Shown in pieces: positions 26,440-35,948 of a stretch of DNA of 64,000 nt; the first letter of the stretch is position 1, and each line of letters begins with the position of its first letter. This stretch comes from Caballeronia humi (GTDB lineage Bacteria > Pseudomonadota > Gammaproteobacteria > Burkholderiales > Burkholderiaceae). Made by a program: the position numbers and the translations under genes. Under the pieces are notes generated by a model. That model ran no database searches. It was not told where the DNA came from and saw only the letters and a program-made list of their open reading frames with translations. The DNA lies in assembly GCF_001544475.1 (NCBI RefSeq), contig NZ_FCNW02000013.1:62001-126000 (forward strand), given 5' to 3'.

Positions 26440-28317
26440 ATGCTTTCCAACCTGGCCATACAACTCGTCAACGGACTCGCCGATGCCTGCGCGCTCTTTC
26501 TCGTCGCGTCGGGCCTCTCGCTGATCTTCGGCGTGACCCGCATCGTCAACTTCGCGCATGGCTCGTTCTACATGCTCGGCATGTATGTCGCGTGCAGCCT
26601 CGCGAACCGCTTCGGCGCGACCGTGGGCGGCTTCTGGCTTTCGGTGGTGGCGGCAGCGTTGATGATCGCGGTGCTCGGTGCGTTGGTCGAGATGGTTGTC
26701 CTGCGGCGGATCTATCAGGCGCCCGAGTTGTTCCATCTGCTCGCGACGTTCGCGCTCGTGCTGATCTTGCGCGACGCCGCGCTCTATATCTGGGGGCCGC
26801 AGGATCTCTTCGGGCCGCGTGCGCCTCATCTCGCGGGCGCCGTTGAATTGCTCGGCCATCAACTGCCCGCGTACAACGTCGTGCTGAACGTCATCGGTCC
26901 GCTCGTGCTCGGGGCGCTCTGGTATGCGCTCACGCGCACGCGCTGGGGCACGCTCGTGCGGGCGGCGACGAGCGACCGCGAGATGCTCGGCGCGCTCGGC
27001 ATCAATCAGGCGTGGCTCTTCACCAGCGTGTTCTTCGCGGGCGCGTTTCTCGCGGGGCTGGGCGGCGCGTTGCAGGTGCCGCGCATGTCGGCGAATCCCT
27101 CGCTCGATCTCGATACGATCGGTAACGCGTTTGTGGTCGTCGTGGTCGGCGGGATGGGGTCGATTCCGGGCGCGTTCGTTGCGGCGCTGCTGATCGCGGA
27201 GATCAAGGCTTTGCTGATCGGCATTGGACATGTGTCGGTGTTCGGCATCGACTTTTCGCTGAGCAAGTTTACGCTCGTCGCGGAGTTCGTCGTGATGGCG
27301 ATCGTGCTCGTCGTGCGGCCGTGGGGCCTTTTCGGACGCGCGCAAACCGCCGTGCGTGCGATGGGCGCCGCTGAAACGCCGTTGCGTCCGGCAAGCAAGC
27401 GCCTGAAGCGGGGCGCTGCGATCGTCGTGCTGCTGCTCGCGCTCGCGCCGCTTCTGGCCGGACAGTTTCCGTATCTGCCCGTACTGCTCGTCGAGATCAT
27501 GATCGCCGTGCTGTTCGCCACGAGCCTGCACTTCATCATGGGGCCGGGCGGCATGCATTCGTTCGGGCATGCGGCGTATTTCGGGCTCGGCGCATACGGC
27601 GCGGCGCTCTTCCTCAAAGTGTTCTCGTGGCCGATGGAGCTCGCGCTTGTGTTCGGCCCGCTGCTCGCCGCGCTCGGTGCAATCGTGTTCGGCTGGTTCT
27701 GCGTGCGGCTCTCGGGCGTCTATCTCGCGATGCTCACGCTCGCGTTCGCGCAGATCGTGTGGTCGGTCGTGTTCCAGTGGGACGCGGTGACGGGCGGCAG
27801 CAATGGCATCCTCGGTCTGTGGCCTTCGCCCTGGCTGAGTTCGTCCATCGCGTATTACTATGTGACGTTGATCTTCGTCGTGGCCGGCGTATGGTTACTG
27901 CGACGCATGCTCTTCACGCCGCTCGGCCACGCGATGCGCGCCTCGCGCGATTCGCCACTGCGTGCCGAGGCCATCGGCATCGACGTGCAGCGCATCCAGT
28001 GGACCGCGTTCGTGATCGCGTCGATTTTCTGCGGCCTCGCGGGTTCGCTCTATGCATTCTCGAAGGGCAACATCTCGCCGGACGTGATCAGCGTCGGGCG
28101 CTCCGTCGACGGCCTCGTGATGGTGCTGCTGGGTGGCGTGCAGACGCTTGCCGGGCCGATCGTCGGCGCAGCGGTGTTCACGTGGCTCGAAGACACGGTC
28201 GCGCGTCAGACCGACTACTGGCAGGCGCTCCTCGGCGCCGCGATCCTGCTGCTCGTGATCGCGTTCCCGCAGGGCATCGTCGGCTTCGTGCGCGAACGAT
28301 TCGCGGAGGCCGAGTGA
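26440..28317 (+). CDS. Fused LivH-LivM branched-chain-type ABC permease
   Basis: A 625-residue protein carrying both permease subunits of a branched-chain amino-acid-type importer. Residues 1-290 are LivH-like (SGLSLIFGVTRIVNFAHGSFYMLG, then VVVVGGMGSIPGAF). From about 330 it is LivM-like (GPGGMHSFGHAAYFGLGAYGAALF, the EAA-type region AEAIGIDVQRIQW, then LLGGVQTLAGPIVGA). The junction near residues 300-325 is a short basic linker. It overlaps the next ATPase gene by one base. The substrate is unknown; adjacent polyamine genes suggest an amino-acid or amide nitrogen source. Confidence 0.93.
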   Translation: MLSNLAIQLVNGLADACALFLVASGLSLIFGVTRIVNFAHGSFYMLGMYVACSLANRFGATVGGFWLSVVAAALMIAVLGALVEMVVLRRIYQAPELFHLLATFALVLILRDAALYIWGPQDLFGPRAPHLAGAVELLGHQLPAYNVVLNVIGPLVLGALWYALTRTRWGTLVRAATSDREMLGALGINQAWLFTSVFFAGAFLAGLGGALQVPRMSANPSLDLDTIGNAFVVVVVGGMGSIPGAFVAALLIAEIKALLIGIGHVSVFGIDFSLSKFTLVAEFVVMAIVLVVRPWGLFGRAQTAVRAMGAAETPLRPASKRLKRGAAIVVLLLALAPLLAGQFPYLPVLLVEIMIAVLFATSLHFIMGPGGMHSFGHAAYFGLGAYGAALFLKVFSWPMELALVFGPLLAALGAIVFGWFCVRLSGVYLAMLTLAFAQIVWSVVFQWDAVTGGSNGILGLWPSPWLSSSIAYYYVTLIFVVAGVWLLRRMLFTPLGHAMRASRDSPLRAEAIGIDVQRIQWTAFVIASIFCGLAGSLYAFSKGNISPDVISVGRSVDGLVMVLLGGVQTLAGPIVGAAVFTWLEDTVARQTDYWQALLGAAILLLVIAFPQGIVGFVRERFAEAE

Positions 28318-29099
28318 TGCTGCTGCGCGTCGGCAACCTCTCCAAATCGTTCGATGGCTTCAAGGCCGTCGATGGCGTCACGTTCGAAGTCCCCGCAGGA
28401 CGGCTCGTCGCGCTGATCGGTCCGAACGGCGCGGGCAAGTCGACCTGCTTCAACATGGTCAACGGCCAGTTGAAGCCGACCTCGGGATCGATCCGCTTCA
28501 ATAATCAGGAAATCGCCGGCATGCGTCCGCGCGACATCTGGCGGCTCGGCGTCGGACGCACGTTCCAGATCGCGGCCACGTTCAATTCGATGACCGTCAT
28601 CGAGAACGTGCAGATTGCACTTGCATCGCGCGATAAACATTTGCTCGGCTTGTGGAAACCGGCGTCGGCATCGCATACGGATGAAGCGATGGCGCTGCTC
28701 GAACAGGTGGGCATGGCGGGACACGCGCGGCGTGCATGCGGCGTCCTCGCGTACGGCGACGTTAAGCGTGTCGAGTTGGCGATCGCGCTCGCGAACCAGC
28801 CGAAGCTGCTGCTGATGGACGAACCCACTGCCGGCATGGCGCCGAACGAGCGCAACGACCTGATGGCACTGACGAAGCAACTCGTGAAGGAGCGCGACAT
28901 AGGCGTGCTTTTCACCGAACACAGCATGGACGTGGTGTTTGAATACGCCGACAAACTCATTGTGCTTGCGCGCGGCAAGCTGATTGCACAAGGCGACGCC
29001 GAGACCGTCCGCAACCACGCGCACGTGCAGGAGGTGTATCTCGGCACCGGCAAGTCGTTCACGCCGCGCGCGACCTTCGCGGGCGGAGTCAGGCGATGA
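28317..29099 (+). CDS. ABC transporter ATPase, LivG type
   Basis: A 260-residue ATPase with Walker A GPNGAGKST, Q-loop QIAATFNSMTV, a signature region reading LAYGDVKRVELAIAL (as in LivG proteins, where LSGGQ is relaxed), Walker B LLLMDEPTAG and the H-loop FTEHSMD. It pairs with the following LivF-type ATPase to energise the fused permease. Start and stop codons overlap both neighbours, indicating tight coupling. Confidence 0.93.
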   Translation: MLLRVGNLSKSFDGFKAVDGVTFEVPAGRLVALIGPNGAGKSTCFNMVNGQLKPTSGSIRFNNQEIAGMRPRDIWRLGVGRTFQIAATFNSMTVIENVQIALASRDKHLLGLWKPASASHTDEAMALLEQVGMAGHARRACGVLAYGDVKRVELAIALANQPKLLLMDEPTAGMAPNERNDLMALTKQLVKERDIGVLFTEHSMDVVFEYADKLIVLARGKLIAQGDAETVRNHAHVQEVYLGTGKSFTPRATFAGGVRR

Positions 29100-29815
29100 G
29101 CGGCGATCAACCGATGCTCGCCGTCTCGAGCCTCAATGCGTTCTATGGCCGCGCGCAGGTGCTGTTCGACGTCGGCCTCGAAGTGGGGCGCGGCGAAGTC
29201 GTGGCGCTGATGGGCCGCAACGGCGCGGGCAAATCGACGACGATGAAAGCCGTCATGGGCCTCATGCCCCGCACGTCGGGCACGGTCGCCTTCAGGGGTC
29301 ACGAGATCGGCGGATGGCAGCCGTATCGCATCGCGCGGCTCGGGCTCGGCTTCGTGCCGGAGGACCGGCGCGTGTTCGGCGACCTCACCGTGATGGAGAA
29401 CCTCGACACCGGCCGCCAGCCGCCGCGCGAAGGTGCGCCTGTGTGGACGCCCGAGAAGCTCTTTCGCCTGTTCCCGAATCTCGGCGAGATGCGTGAGCGT
29501 CTCGCGAGCCGCATGAGCGGCGGTGAGCAGCAGATGCTCACCGTCTCGCGCACATTGATGGGCAATCCGCATCTCGTGCTGCTCGATGAACCGTCGGAGG
29601 GCGTGGCGCCGGTGATCGTCGAGCAGATGGCGAACATGATTCTCGAACTGAAGCGCGAGGGGCTGTCGATCCTGCTGTCCGAGCAGAATCTGCATTTCGC
29701 CGAACTCGTCAGCGATCGCGCCTACGTGCTGGAAAAAGGACAAGTGCGCTTTTCCGGCACGATGGACGAACTCACGTGCGACGAAGCGCTGCGGCGCGAT
29801 TACCTGAGCGTATGA
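29096..29815 (+). CDS. ABC transporter ATPase, LivF type
   Basis: A 239-residue ATPase with Walker A GRNGAGKST, signature RMSGGEQQML, Walker B LVLLDEPSEGVAP and switch residues LSEQNLHF. The short length and the YGRAQVLFDVGLEV start are typical of LivF. It overlaps the LivG-type gene by 4 bp. Confidence 0.93.
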   Translation: MSGDQPMLAVSSLNAFYGRAQVLFDVGLEVGRGEVVALMGRNGAGKSTTMKAVMGLMPRTSGTVAFRGHEIGGWQPYRIARLGLGFVPEDRRVFGDLTVMENLDTGRQPPREGAPVWTPEKLFRLFPNLGEMRERLASRMSGGEQQMLTVSRTLMGNPHLVLLDEPSEGVAPVIVEQMANMILELKREGLSILLSEQNLHFAELVSDRAYVLEKGQVRFSGTMDELTCDEALRRDYLSV

Positions 29816-29863
29816 GCGCTGGCACAATCACGTTTTAACCGAACATTCAACGGAGAGATTTCC

Positions 29864-31066
29864 ATGATGCGCGCGGCAACGCTTCTTCGGCTGACGGTCA
29901 TCGCGACGGCCTCGTGTGCGGCATTCGGCGCACGGGCCGAGACGATCAAAATCGGCGAGATCAACAGCTACAAGGCGCAGCCGGCGTTTCTCGTGCCGTA
30001 CAAGAACGGCTGGAACCTCGCGCTCGATCAGATCAACGCGGCGGGCGGCGTCAACGGCAATCAGCTTGAAGTCGTCTCGCGCGATGACAACGGCAACCCG
30101 GGCGATACGATCCGCGTCGCGCAGGAACTCGTCGCGCGCGAGCAGGTGAAGCTGCTGTTCGGCGGCTATCTGTCGAACACGGGCCTCGCGCTGACCGACT
30201 ACGCGAAGCAGCGGCGCATCTTCTTCCTTGCCGCCGAGCCGCTTACCGACAAGATCGTCTGGCAGGACGGCAACAAGTACACGTATCGTCTGCGGCCATC
30301 CACCTACATGCAGGTCGCCATGCTCGTGCCCGAGGCCGCGAAGCTCAAGAAGAAGCGCTGGGCGCTCGTGTATCCGAATTACGAGTACGGGCAATCGGCG
30401 GTCGCCACGTTCAAGCGGCTTTTGAAGTCGGCGCAACCGGACGTCGAGTTCGTGAACGAGCAGGCGACCCCGCTCGGCAACGTCGATGCGGGCGCCGTCG
30501 CGCAGGCGCTCGCCGATGCGAAGCCCGATGCGATCTTCAACGTGCTCTTCAGCGCCGACCTCGGCAAGTTCGTGCGCGAAGGCAACACGCGCGGGCTCTT
30601 CAAGGATCGCGCGGTCGTGTCGTTGCTGACGGGTGAGCCCGACTACCTCGATCCGCTCGGCGCCGAGGCGCCCACGGGCTGGATCGTGACGGGCTATCCG
30701 TGGTATTCGATCGATACGCCGGCCAACAAGAAATTCGTTGCCGACTATCGCGCGAAGTATCACGACTATCCGCGGCTCGGGTCGGTGGTCGGCTATACGG
30801 CGATGATGTCGCTTGCTAACGGCTTGAAGAAGGCAGGCTCGGCCGATTCGGACAAGCTCGCCGCGGCGTTCAAGGGCCTCGCCGTCGATTCACCGTTCGG
30901 GCCGATCACCTACCGGCCTCAAGACAATCAATCGACGATGGGCGCGTATGTCGGCGTGACGGCGCTGAAAGACGGAAAGGGCGTGATGACGTCGTATCGT
31001 TACATCGATGGCGCGAGCGTGCAGCCGTCCGACGACGAAGTGAAGAAGCTGCGTCCGGCCGATTAA
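29864..31066 (+). CDS. Periplasmic substrate-binding protein of the Liv-type importer
   Basis: A 400-residue class I periplasmic binding protein with a signal peptide (LTVIATASCAAFGARA). The mature part starts ETIKIGEINSYKAQPAFLVPYKNGWNLALDQINAAGGV, typical of the leucine/amide-binding family, and has the two-lobe pattern with LFGGYLSNTGLAL and WALVYPNYEYGQSAV. GGAGAG precedes the ATG. As the last gene of the importer it should define specificity, but ligand residues cannot be assigned by eye. It overlaps the convergent glycosylase gene by 4 bp. Confidence 0.92.
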   Translation: MMRAATLLRLTVIATASCAAFGARAETIKIGEINSYKAQPAFLVPYKNGWNLALDQINAAGGVNGNQLEVVSRDDNGNPGDTIRVAQELVAREQVKLLFGGYLSNTGLALTDYAKQRRIFFLAAEPLTDKIVWQDGNKYTYRLRPSTYMQVAMLVPEAAKLKKKRWALVYPNYEYGQSAVATFKRLLKSAQPDVEFVNEQATPLGNVDAGAVAQALADAKPDAIFNVLFSADLGKFVREGNTRGLFKDRAVVSLLTGEPDYLDPLGAEAPTGWIVTGYPWYSIDTPANKKFVADYRAKYHDYPRLGSVVGYTAMMSLANGLKKAGSADSDKLAAAFKGLAVDSPFGPITYRPQDNQSTMGAYVGVTALKDGKGVMTSYRYIDGASVQPSDDEVKKLRPAD

Positions 31067-31662
31067 GCCTTCGGAAACGGCTTGCTGACATACTTCGACC
31101 CGGCGAGCCCGAAGCGCCACGGCACGTCCATCGCCTTGGTTATACCGATACGCGGGCCGGTCACGATCGCGATCTCGCCACTCGCCGCTTCGACGTTAAA
31201 CGGCGGCTCGAGCAGCGACATCCCGTTGTTTCGATGCGTGATGCCGAGCGCCTGAGCCAAACGCCCCGGCCCCGAGCACAGCAGCTTGAGCGGTTCGAGC
31301 CCGCGCCGTTCGCGCATCACGTCGATACCGTGCAGCGGCTCGATCGCGCGGATCAGCACCCCGGCGCCGTGGCCGGCCTCGCGGCACACGAAGTTCAGGC
31401 ACCAGTGGATGCCGTAGGAGCGATACACGTACACGTGCGCGGGCGGCCCGAACATGACCGCGTTGCGCGGCGTGGGTCCGGAGAAGGTGTGCGAGGCCGG
31501 GTCCTCGCGATCGTACGCCTCGGTTTCGACGATACGTCCGCCGACGCCGTCGAGCGTCACCACGGCGCCGATCAACACGCGCGCAACATGTTCGGAAGGA
31601 GCGGAAAAATCGATTGGAGAGGTCACAGGCCTTATTCTAGCCGGGCTCGCCCACTCGATCAT
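31063..31662 (-). CDS. Alkyladenine (3-methyladenine) DNA glycosylase, AAG/MPG type
   Basis: A 199-residue base-excision enzyme. The catalytic Glu is in IVETEAYDREDPASHT, and the DNA-intercalating/active-site strand is HVYVYRSYGIHWCLNFV. The GPGRLAQALGI segment completes the family signature. It removes alkylated and deaminated purines. The frame is open upstream; the start at 31662 gives the usual length. It is divergent from the iron-permease-like gene with a very short spacer (15 bp). Confidence 0.92.
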   Translation of the reverse strand: MIEWASPARIRPVTSPIDFSAPSEHVARVLIGAVVTLDGVGGRIVETEAYDREDPASHTFSGPTPRNAVMFGPPAHVYVYRSYGIHWCLNFVCREAGHGAGVLIRAIEPLHGIDVMRERRGLEPLKLLCSGPGRLAQALGITHRNNGMSLLEPPFNVEAASGEIAIVTGPRIGITKAMDVPWRFGLAGSKYVSKPFPKA

Positions 31663-31677
31663 CGCGGAGAAACGGAC

Positions 31678-32103
31678 ATGAAAAGCTCGTGGTTCCTCAA
31701 GTTCTCGAACAAGCTCGCGCAGGTAGCCGGCCACGCCTCGACGTTCGTGATCGCGGTGGGTCTCGTGATCGTCTGGGCGATCTCCGGGCCGCTCTTTCAC
31801 TTCAGCGATACGTGGCAGCTCGTCATCAATACGTCGACGACCATCGTGACGTTCCTGATGGTCTTCCTCATCCAGAACACGCAGAACCGCGATACCGCCG
31901 CGATGCAGATCAAGCTCGACGAACTGATCCGCGCGATCGACAAGGCGCATAACGCGCTGCTCGATCTCGAAGAACTCGACGAAAAGGATCTCGCACGGTT
32001 TCGCGAGCGCTACGAAAAGCTCGCGAGAGACGCCCGCGACGACTTGCGCGACGCGAGCCGGGAAATCGACCTTCCCTCCGTGGATCGACGGGAAAGAAAA
32101 TAG
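31678..32103 (+). CDS. Low-affinity iron permease-family membrane protein
   Basis: A 141-residue protein with two N-terminal membrane segments (GHASTFVIAVGLVIVWAISG and LVINTSTTIVTFLMVFLIQ) followed by the conserved QNTQNRDTAAMQIKLDELIRA and an acidic helical tail. This is the bacterial form of the low-affinity iron permease family; iron transport in bacteria is not established. The tail (EELDEKDLARFRERYEKLA) probably forms a coiled coil. Confidence 0.88.
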   Translation: MKSSWFLKFSNKLAQVAGHASTFVIAVGLVIVWAISGPLFHFSDTWQLVINTSTTIVTFLMVFLIQNTQNRDTAAMQIKLDELIRAIDKAHNALLDLEELDEKDLARFRERYEKLARDARDDLRDASREIDLPSVDRRERK

Positions 32104-32596
32104 CCGGGGGTTTATCGGCGGCATTTACGATAACTTCAATCAAACCGCGAAATTGCACTTGCCAGTGGCGGGTGTTTACGGGATAAAATGTGGAAATACC
32201 GTACGAAACATGGACGGACGGTTTAAAGCGGCTTTAACGCTGCAAAATGAACCGGGCTAAAAGCGCCGCAAAAAAAATCAGGACAAAACGCGGCGCTAAT
32301 TTCGCCAAAACCCTTGCCGGAGCTTGGTCAGCCGCAAACGTTTGGCGCAAAACACTGCGCCCGGCGGGCCTTTGCGGTTTTGCCGGCAAAAGGCGAAAAA
32401 GCAAATTTCTACTCCCTAAAGTTTTCCCGGTTTCTGCCGATTAGCGGTTTTAACGCGGCAAATCAAACGCGGGAATTGAGGCCAGTTTGTGCCTCAAATG
32501 GCAAGACTATTTCTTTTAAGAGTCGCTAGGATTGGCGTACTCGATTCAGTTTTGGATCGGGTCCACACCTACCTTCTCGTAAAAGGATTTTCAAAA
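32104..32596. other. Leader region of the Tad pilus locus
   Basis: A 493-bp non-coding region with lower GC and many short A-runs, unlike the coding sequence around it. It should hold the flp promoter. A perfect inverted repeat, TTGAGGC (32476-32482) with GCCTCAA (32491-32497), lies about 100 bp before flp and could be a regulator site or transcript hairpin. No gene is supported. Confidence 0.6.
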
Positions 32597-32782
32597 ATGC
32601 GCAAGCTTTTCAAAGCGTTTGTCCGCGACGAACGCGGCGTCAGCGCCATGGAATATGCCGTCCTGGCAGGCATCGTCGTGATCGCTCTCGGCGGCATGGC
32701 AGCCACGTTCAAGACGAGCATCGGCACGATGTTCAGCACGCTGTTCACCAAGGTCACGACCTCGCAGAACAACGCGAACTGA
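32597..32782 (+). CDS. flp: Flp-type type IVb pilin
   Basis: A 61-residue pilin precursor. The short basic leader ends at a Gly before VSAMEYAVLAGIVVIAL, the type IVb class pattern with the conserved Glu and Tyr after the cleavage site. The hydrophobic helix packs in the pilus core. It is the first gene of the tad locus and is likely expressed more strongly than the rest; a spacer precedes tadV. Confidence 0.95.
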   Translation: MRKLFKAFVRDERGVSAMEYAVLAGIVVIALGGMAATFKTSIGTMFSTLFTKVTTSQNNAN

Positions 32783-32857
32783 TCTGACGTGTCGGGAGTC
32801 CGGACGCTGTCTGGCCGGCTCTCCCCTAGTTTCCCCCGAACTCACAACGTAACCATC

Positions 32858-33367
32858 GTGCAGATCCTGTCGCTTGCCATTCGCCTCGTCGTACTGTGCG
32901 TGCTGCTTTGGCTCGCCGTCATCGACGTTCGTTCGCGGCGCTTGCCCACGAACATCGTCCTCACGATCGGTGCTCTATTTTTCGCGGATGCGCTGTTGCA
33001 AGGCATGTCCGTCGATGACGTCCTCGCGCATCTGCTGCTCGCGCTCGGCGTCTTTCTGATCTGCGCCGCGCTGTTCGCGGCCCGGATGCTGGGCGGCGGC
33101 GATGCGAAGCTCGCCTCCGTCATTTTTCTGTGGGCAGGCTTGGGTCTTTCGCTGGCTGCCTTAACCCTGATTTCGGTGATCGGGACGCTTGTGTCCCTGG
33201 TCAGTCTTGCCACGCGGAACATGGATCCGTCGCAGCGCTCGCAGCCGATGCGCGCGCTCGCGATGTTCTCCGGCGCGCGCGGCGTGCCTTACGGCGTGGC
33301 GCTTGCGCTTGGCGGCGGTCTCGTCATCGTGCTGCCCGCACTTCTGCCTTTGCTTCTGACGCGATAG
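32858..33367 (+). CDS. tadV: Prepilin peptidase TadV/CpaA
   Basis: A 169-residue aspartic membrane peptidase of the short TadV type. The two catalytic aspartates lie in LAVIDVRSRRLP and in the GGGDAK motif. Six hydrophobic segments are visible. It cleaves the Flp leader. The GTG at 32858 places the first helix at the N-terminus; an ATG at 32789 would add 23 residues and is less likely. Confidence 0.9.
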   Translation: MQILSLAIRLVVLCVLLWLAVIDVRSRRLPTNIVLTIGALFFADALLQGMSVDDVLAHLLLALGVFLICAALFAARMLGGGDAKLASVIFLWAGLGLSLAALTLISVIGTLVSLVSLATRNMDPSQRSQPMRALAMFSGARGVPYGVALALGGGLVIVLPALLPLLLTR

Positions 33368-33379
33368 GACGGCGTCCCT

Positions 33380-34339
33380 ATGTCCAACATCATCAAGTTT
33401 GCCGTGCTCCTCGTCGGAGCGATCCTGATCGCGCTGATCGTGCGCGTGGTCATCGCGAGCGCGACGCGTCCGTCCGGACCGCCCGCCGTCACGACGGAGA
33501 AAGTGCAGGTCAGCGCCGCCGATCTTCCGCAGGGCCTGCTCTTGCGCGACGAAGACCTCGTCTGGAAGCAAGTGCCCGCCGCACAGATTCCGCCTAACGC
33601 GATCATCTCCGGCGCACCCAACGCACCCGACCTGAAAGGCGCGCTGCTGCGCCATCCGGTGGCAAGCGGTGCGGTGCTCGTCGCCGACGACGTGATCCTG
33701 CCGAGCGCCCCTGGCTTCCTTGCGGCAACGCTCAAGCCCGAGATGCGCGCGGTATCGGTGGCGGTGGACGACGTCTCCGGCAACGCGGGCCTCATTCAGC
33801 CGGGCGACTACGTCGACCTCCTGCTCACGCAGCAAATGGACCGTCGCACGGATTCGCCGGACATGGCGGTATCCAGTGAAACGGTGGTCGAGCATGTACG
33901 CGTTCTCGCGGTCGGCTCGGAGATCAAGCGCCCGAAGAACAACGCCACCGACGCGCCCGAAACCGGCAGTCGCGCTCGCACCGTGACGCTCGAAGTGACG
34001 CCGCGCATGGGCGAAGTGGTCGCTGTGGCCGCGCGCCTTGGCAGCTTGTCGCTCGCGCTGCGCAGTTTCGCGACGGTCACGCGCGATCCGGCGGCTGCGG
34101 CTGTCACGGCGGCTTCGTCGTCGGAACGCTCGCCGATCTGGGCCGGCGATATTTCGCGCGCAGTGCGTGACCTGCCGCGCTCGCACAAGGCCAGCGCCAG
34201 CACGAACAACGCACCGCCGCCCGTGCCGCGCACGGTGGTCATCTATCGCGGCTCCGAGAAAGCCGACGGGGCTGGCGCGCAGGTGACCGGTGCCGCGGAT
34301 GGCGCGCCGCCGCTGCCGACCGTCGCTTCGCAGCGCTGA
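33380..34339 (+). CDS. rcpC: Flp pilus assembly protein CpaB/RcpC
   Basis: A 319-residue periplasmic protein with one N-terminal membrane anchor (IIKFAVLLVGAILIALIVRVV). The SAF-like domain follows (VSAADLPQGLLLRDEDLVWKQVP) and then the RcpC/CpaB domain (MRAVSVAVDDVSGNAGLIQPGDYVDLLLTQ). It stabilises the secretin and links it to the inner complex. It lies 12 bp after tadV. Confidence 0.94.
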   Translation: MSNIIKFAVLLVGAILIALIVRVVIASATRPSGPPAVTTEKVQVSAADLPQGLLLRDEDLVWKQVPAAQIPPNAIISGAPNAPDLKGALLRHPVASGAVLVADDVILPSAPGFLAATLKPEMRAVSVAVDDVSGNAGLIQPGDYVDLLLTQQMDRRTDSPDMAVSSETVVEHVRVLAVGSEIKRPKNNATDAPETGSRARTVTLEVTPRMGEVVAVAARLGSLSLALRSFATVTRDPAAAAVTAASSSERSPIWAGDISRAVRDLPRSHKASASTNNAPPPVPRTVVIYRGSEKADGAGAQVTGAADGAPPLPTVASQR

Positions 34340-34375
34340 GCCCATGCCGACTCATATCGCCAGGACAAGAAAGTC

Positions 34376-35938
34376 ATGAAAACGCAGTCCAGTTCGAGCC
34401 GCACCGAAGCCGCGCGCATCGCGCTCGCTTTGGCGTGCGCGGCGCTGATGCCCGGCGCCGCGGCGCTCGCGGCACAGCCCGCCGCCATCGGCCTTCCTTC
34501 GTTGGATAGCATGCCGGCCTATCATCCCGAGCCGCCCATACAGATGGCGCAGGTGCGCGTGCCGACGCAGGCGCCCAGGGCGTCTTCGAGCGGTATGGTC
34601 AACCCGCCGCCGCTGCCCGCCAGCATGCAGGGTCCGCTTTCCCTCGATGCCGGCAAGGGCACGATGCTGAACCTGAGTGAAGACGCGACCTCGGTCTTCG
34701 TCGCCGATCCGAGCATCGCGGACGTGCAGGCCCCGTCGCCGAGAGCGGTGTTCGTCCTCGGCAAGAAGACCGGCATGACGACGGTCTATGTGCTCGGCGC
34801 GAACAACCGCACGCTACTGCAACGCACGGTCGTGGTTTCGCGCGACATGATCGCGGTGCGCAACATGATCTCGTCGCGCTTTCCGAACCTGAACGTGCAG
34901 TTGACCACGGGGCAGGGCTCGCTGCTGCTGACGGGCCAGGTGAGCAACTCCTCCGATGCCGACGCCGTCGTGCAGGCCGTCACACCCTATCTCGCCGAGA
35001 AGGAAACGCTGATCAACCGCATGACGATCGACCGGCCGCTGCAAGTGCAATTGCGCGTGCGGATCACGGAAGTGGACCGCAACGTCACGCAGCAACTCGG
35101 CATCAACTGGCAGGCGATGGGCAGCGCGGTCGGCAATTTCTACGGTGGTCTCTTCAGCGGCCGCCCGATCTACAACCTGAACCAGCCGCTCGCGAACGGT
35201 GCTGGCGGCGTGACCTATCCGGTGAACCTGCCGACCAACAACGCCTATTCGATGTTCGGCGCGTTCAAGACGGGCAACGTCGATATCCGCGCGCTCGTCG
35301 ATGCGCTGAACCAGGAAGGCTTGCTGACCGTGCTCGCCGAGCCGAATCTCGTTGCGCTGTCGGGCCAGACAGCGAGCTTTCTCGCTGGCGGCGAATTCCC
35401 GATCCCGGTCTCGCAGACGAACGGCGCGATTTCCGTCGAGTTCAAGCAGTTCGGCGTCAAGCTCGACTTCACGCCGACCGTTCTCAGCGAACACCGGATC
35501 AGCCTGAAGGTGCGTCCGGAAGTGAGCCAGATCGATACGTCCGTGAGCGTGACGACAGGCGGCATCACGGTGCCGGGTCTCTCGGTGCGCCGGGCGGATA
35601 CGACGGTGGAACTCGCGAGCGGCCAGAGCTTCGCGATCGGCGGCCTTTTGCAGAGCAACACGACCGACATCATTTCGCAGGTGCCGGGCGTCGGGTCGAT
35701 TCCGGTGCTGGGCAAGCTGTTCTCGTCGTCGAACTACCAGAACAACAAGACCGAACTCGTGATCATGGTGACGCCGTACCTCGTCGAGCCGACCGATCCC
35801 GCGAAACTGCGCACGCCGCTCGAGTCGCTGACTTCACCGAGCAGCGACGTTGAATACAGCTTCACGCACCGCTCCGGCGACGAACCGCCGGCTGCTGGTC
35901 AACCGCGTCTCGTCGGCGCGGCCGGATATGTCTATTGA
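34376..35938 (+). CDS. rcpA: Outer-membrane secretin RcpA/CpaC
   Basis: A 520-residue secretin that forms the Flp pilus exit pore. After the signal peptide come a Pro-rich linker, a pilus/BON-type domain (DAGKGTMLNLSEDATSVFVADPSIADVQAPSP), and the secretin core (VLAEPNLVALSGQTASFLAGGEFPIP, then FGVKLDFTPTV and the terminal VPGVGSIPVLGKLF). Length and domain order are normal for CpaC. Confidence 0.95.
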   Translation: MKTQSSSSRTEAARIALALACAALMPGAAALAAQPAAIGLPSLDSMPAYHPEPPIQMAQVRVPTQAPRASSSGMVNPPPLPASMQGPLSLDAGKGTMLNLSEDATSVFVADPSIADVQAPSPRAVFVLGKKTGMTTVYVLGANNRTLLQRTVVVSRDMIAVRNMISSRFPNLNVQLTTGQGSLLLTGQVSNSSDADAVVQAVTPYLAEKETLINRMTIDRPLQVQLRVRITEVDRNVTQQLGINWQAMGSAVGNFYGGLFSGRPIYNLNQPLANGAGGVTYPVNLPTNNAYSMFGAFKTGNVDIRALVDALNQEGLLTVLAEPNLVALSGQTASFLAGGEFPIPVSQTNGAISVEFKQFGVKLDFTPTVLSEHRISLKVRPEVSQIDTSVSVTTGGITVPGLSVRRADTTVELASGQSFAIGGLLQSNTTDIISQVPGVGSIPVLGKLFSSSNYQNNKTELVIMVTPYLVEPTDPAKLRTPLESLTSPSSDVEYSFTHRSGDEPPAAGQPRLVGAAGYVY

Positions 35939-35948
35939 GCGCCCAGCC

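Noticed and set aside
26190-26846. Open frame starting in the puuD/liv gap
   Set aside because: It runs out of frame into the LivHM gene and has Arg-rich shadow composition.
32150-32190. Promoter-like TTGCCA/TAAAAT boxes upstream of flp
   Set aside because: Spacing is 19 bp and the site is about 400 bp from flp; too weak to list.
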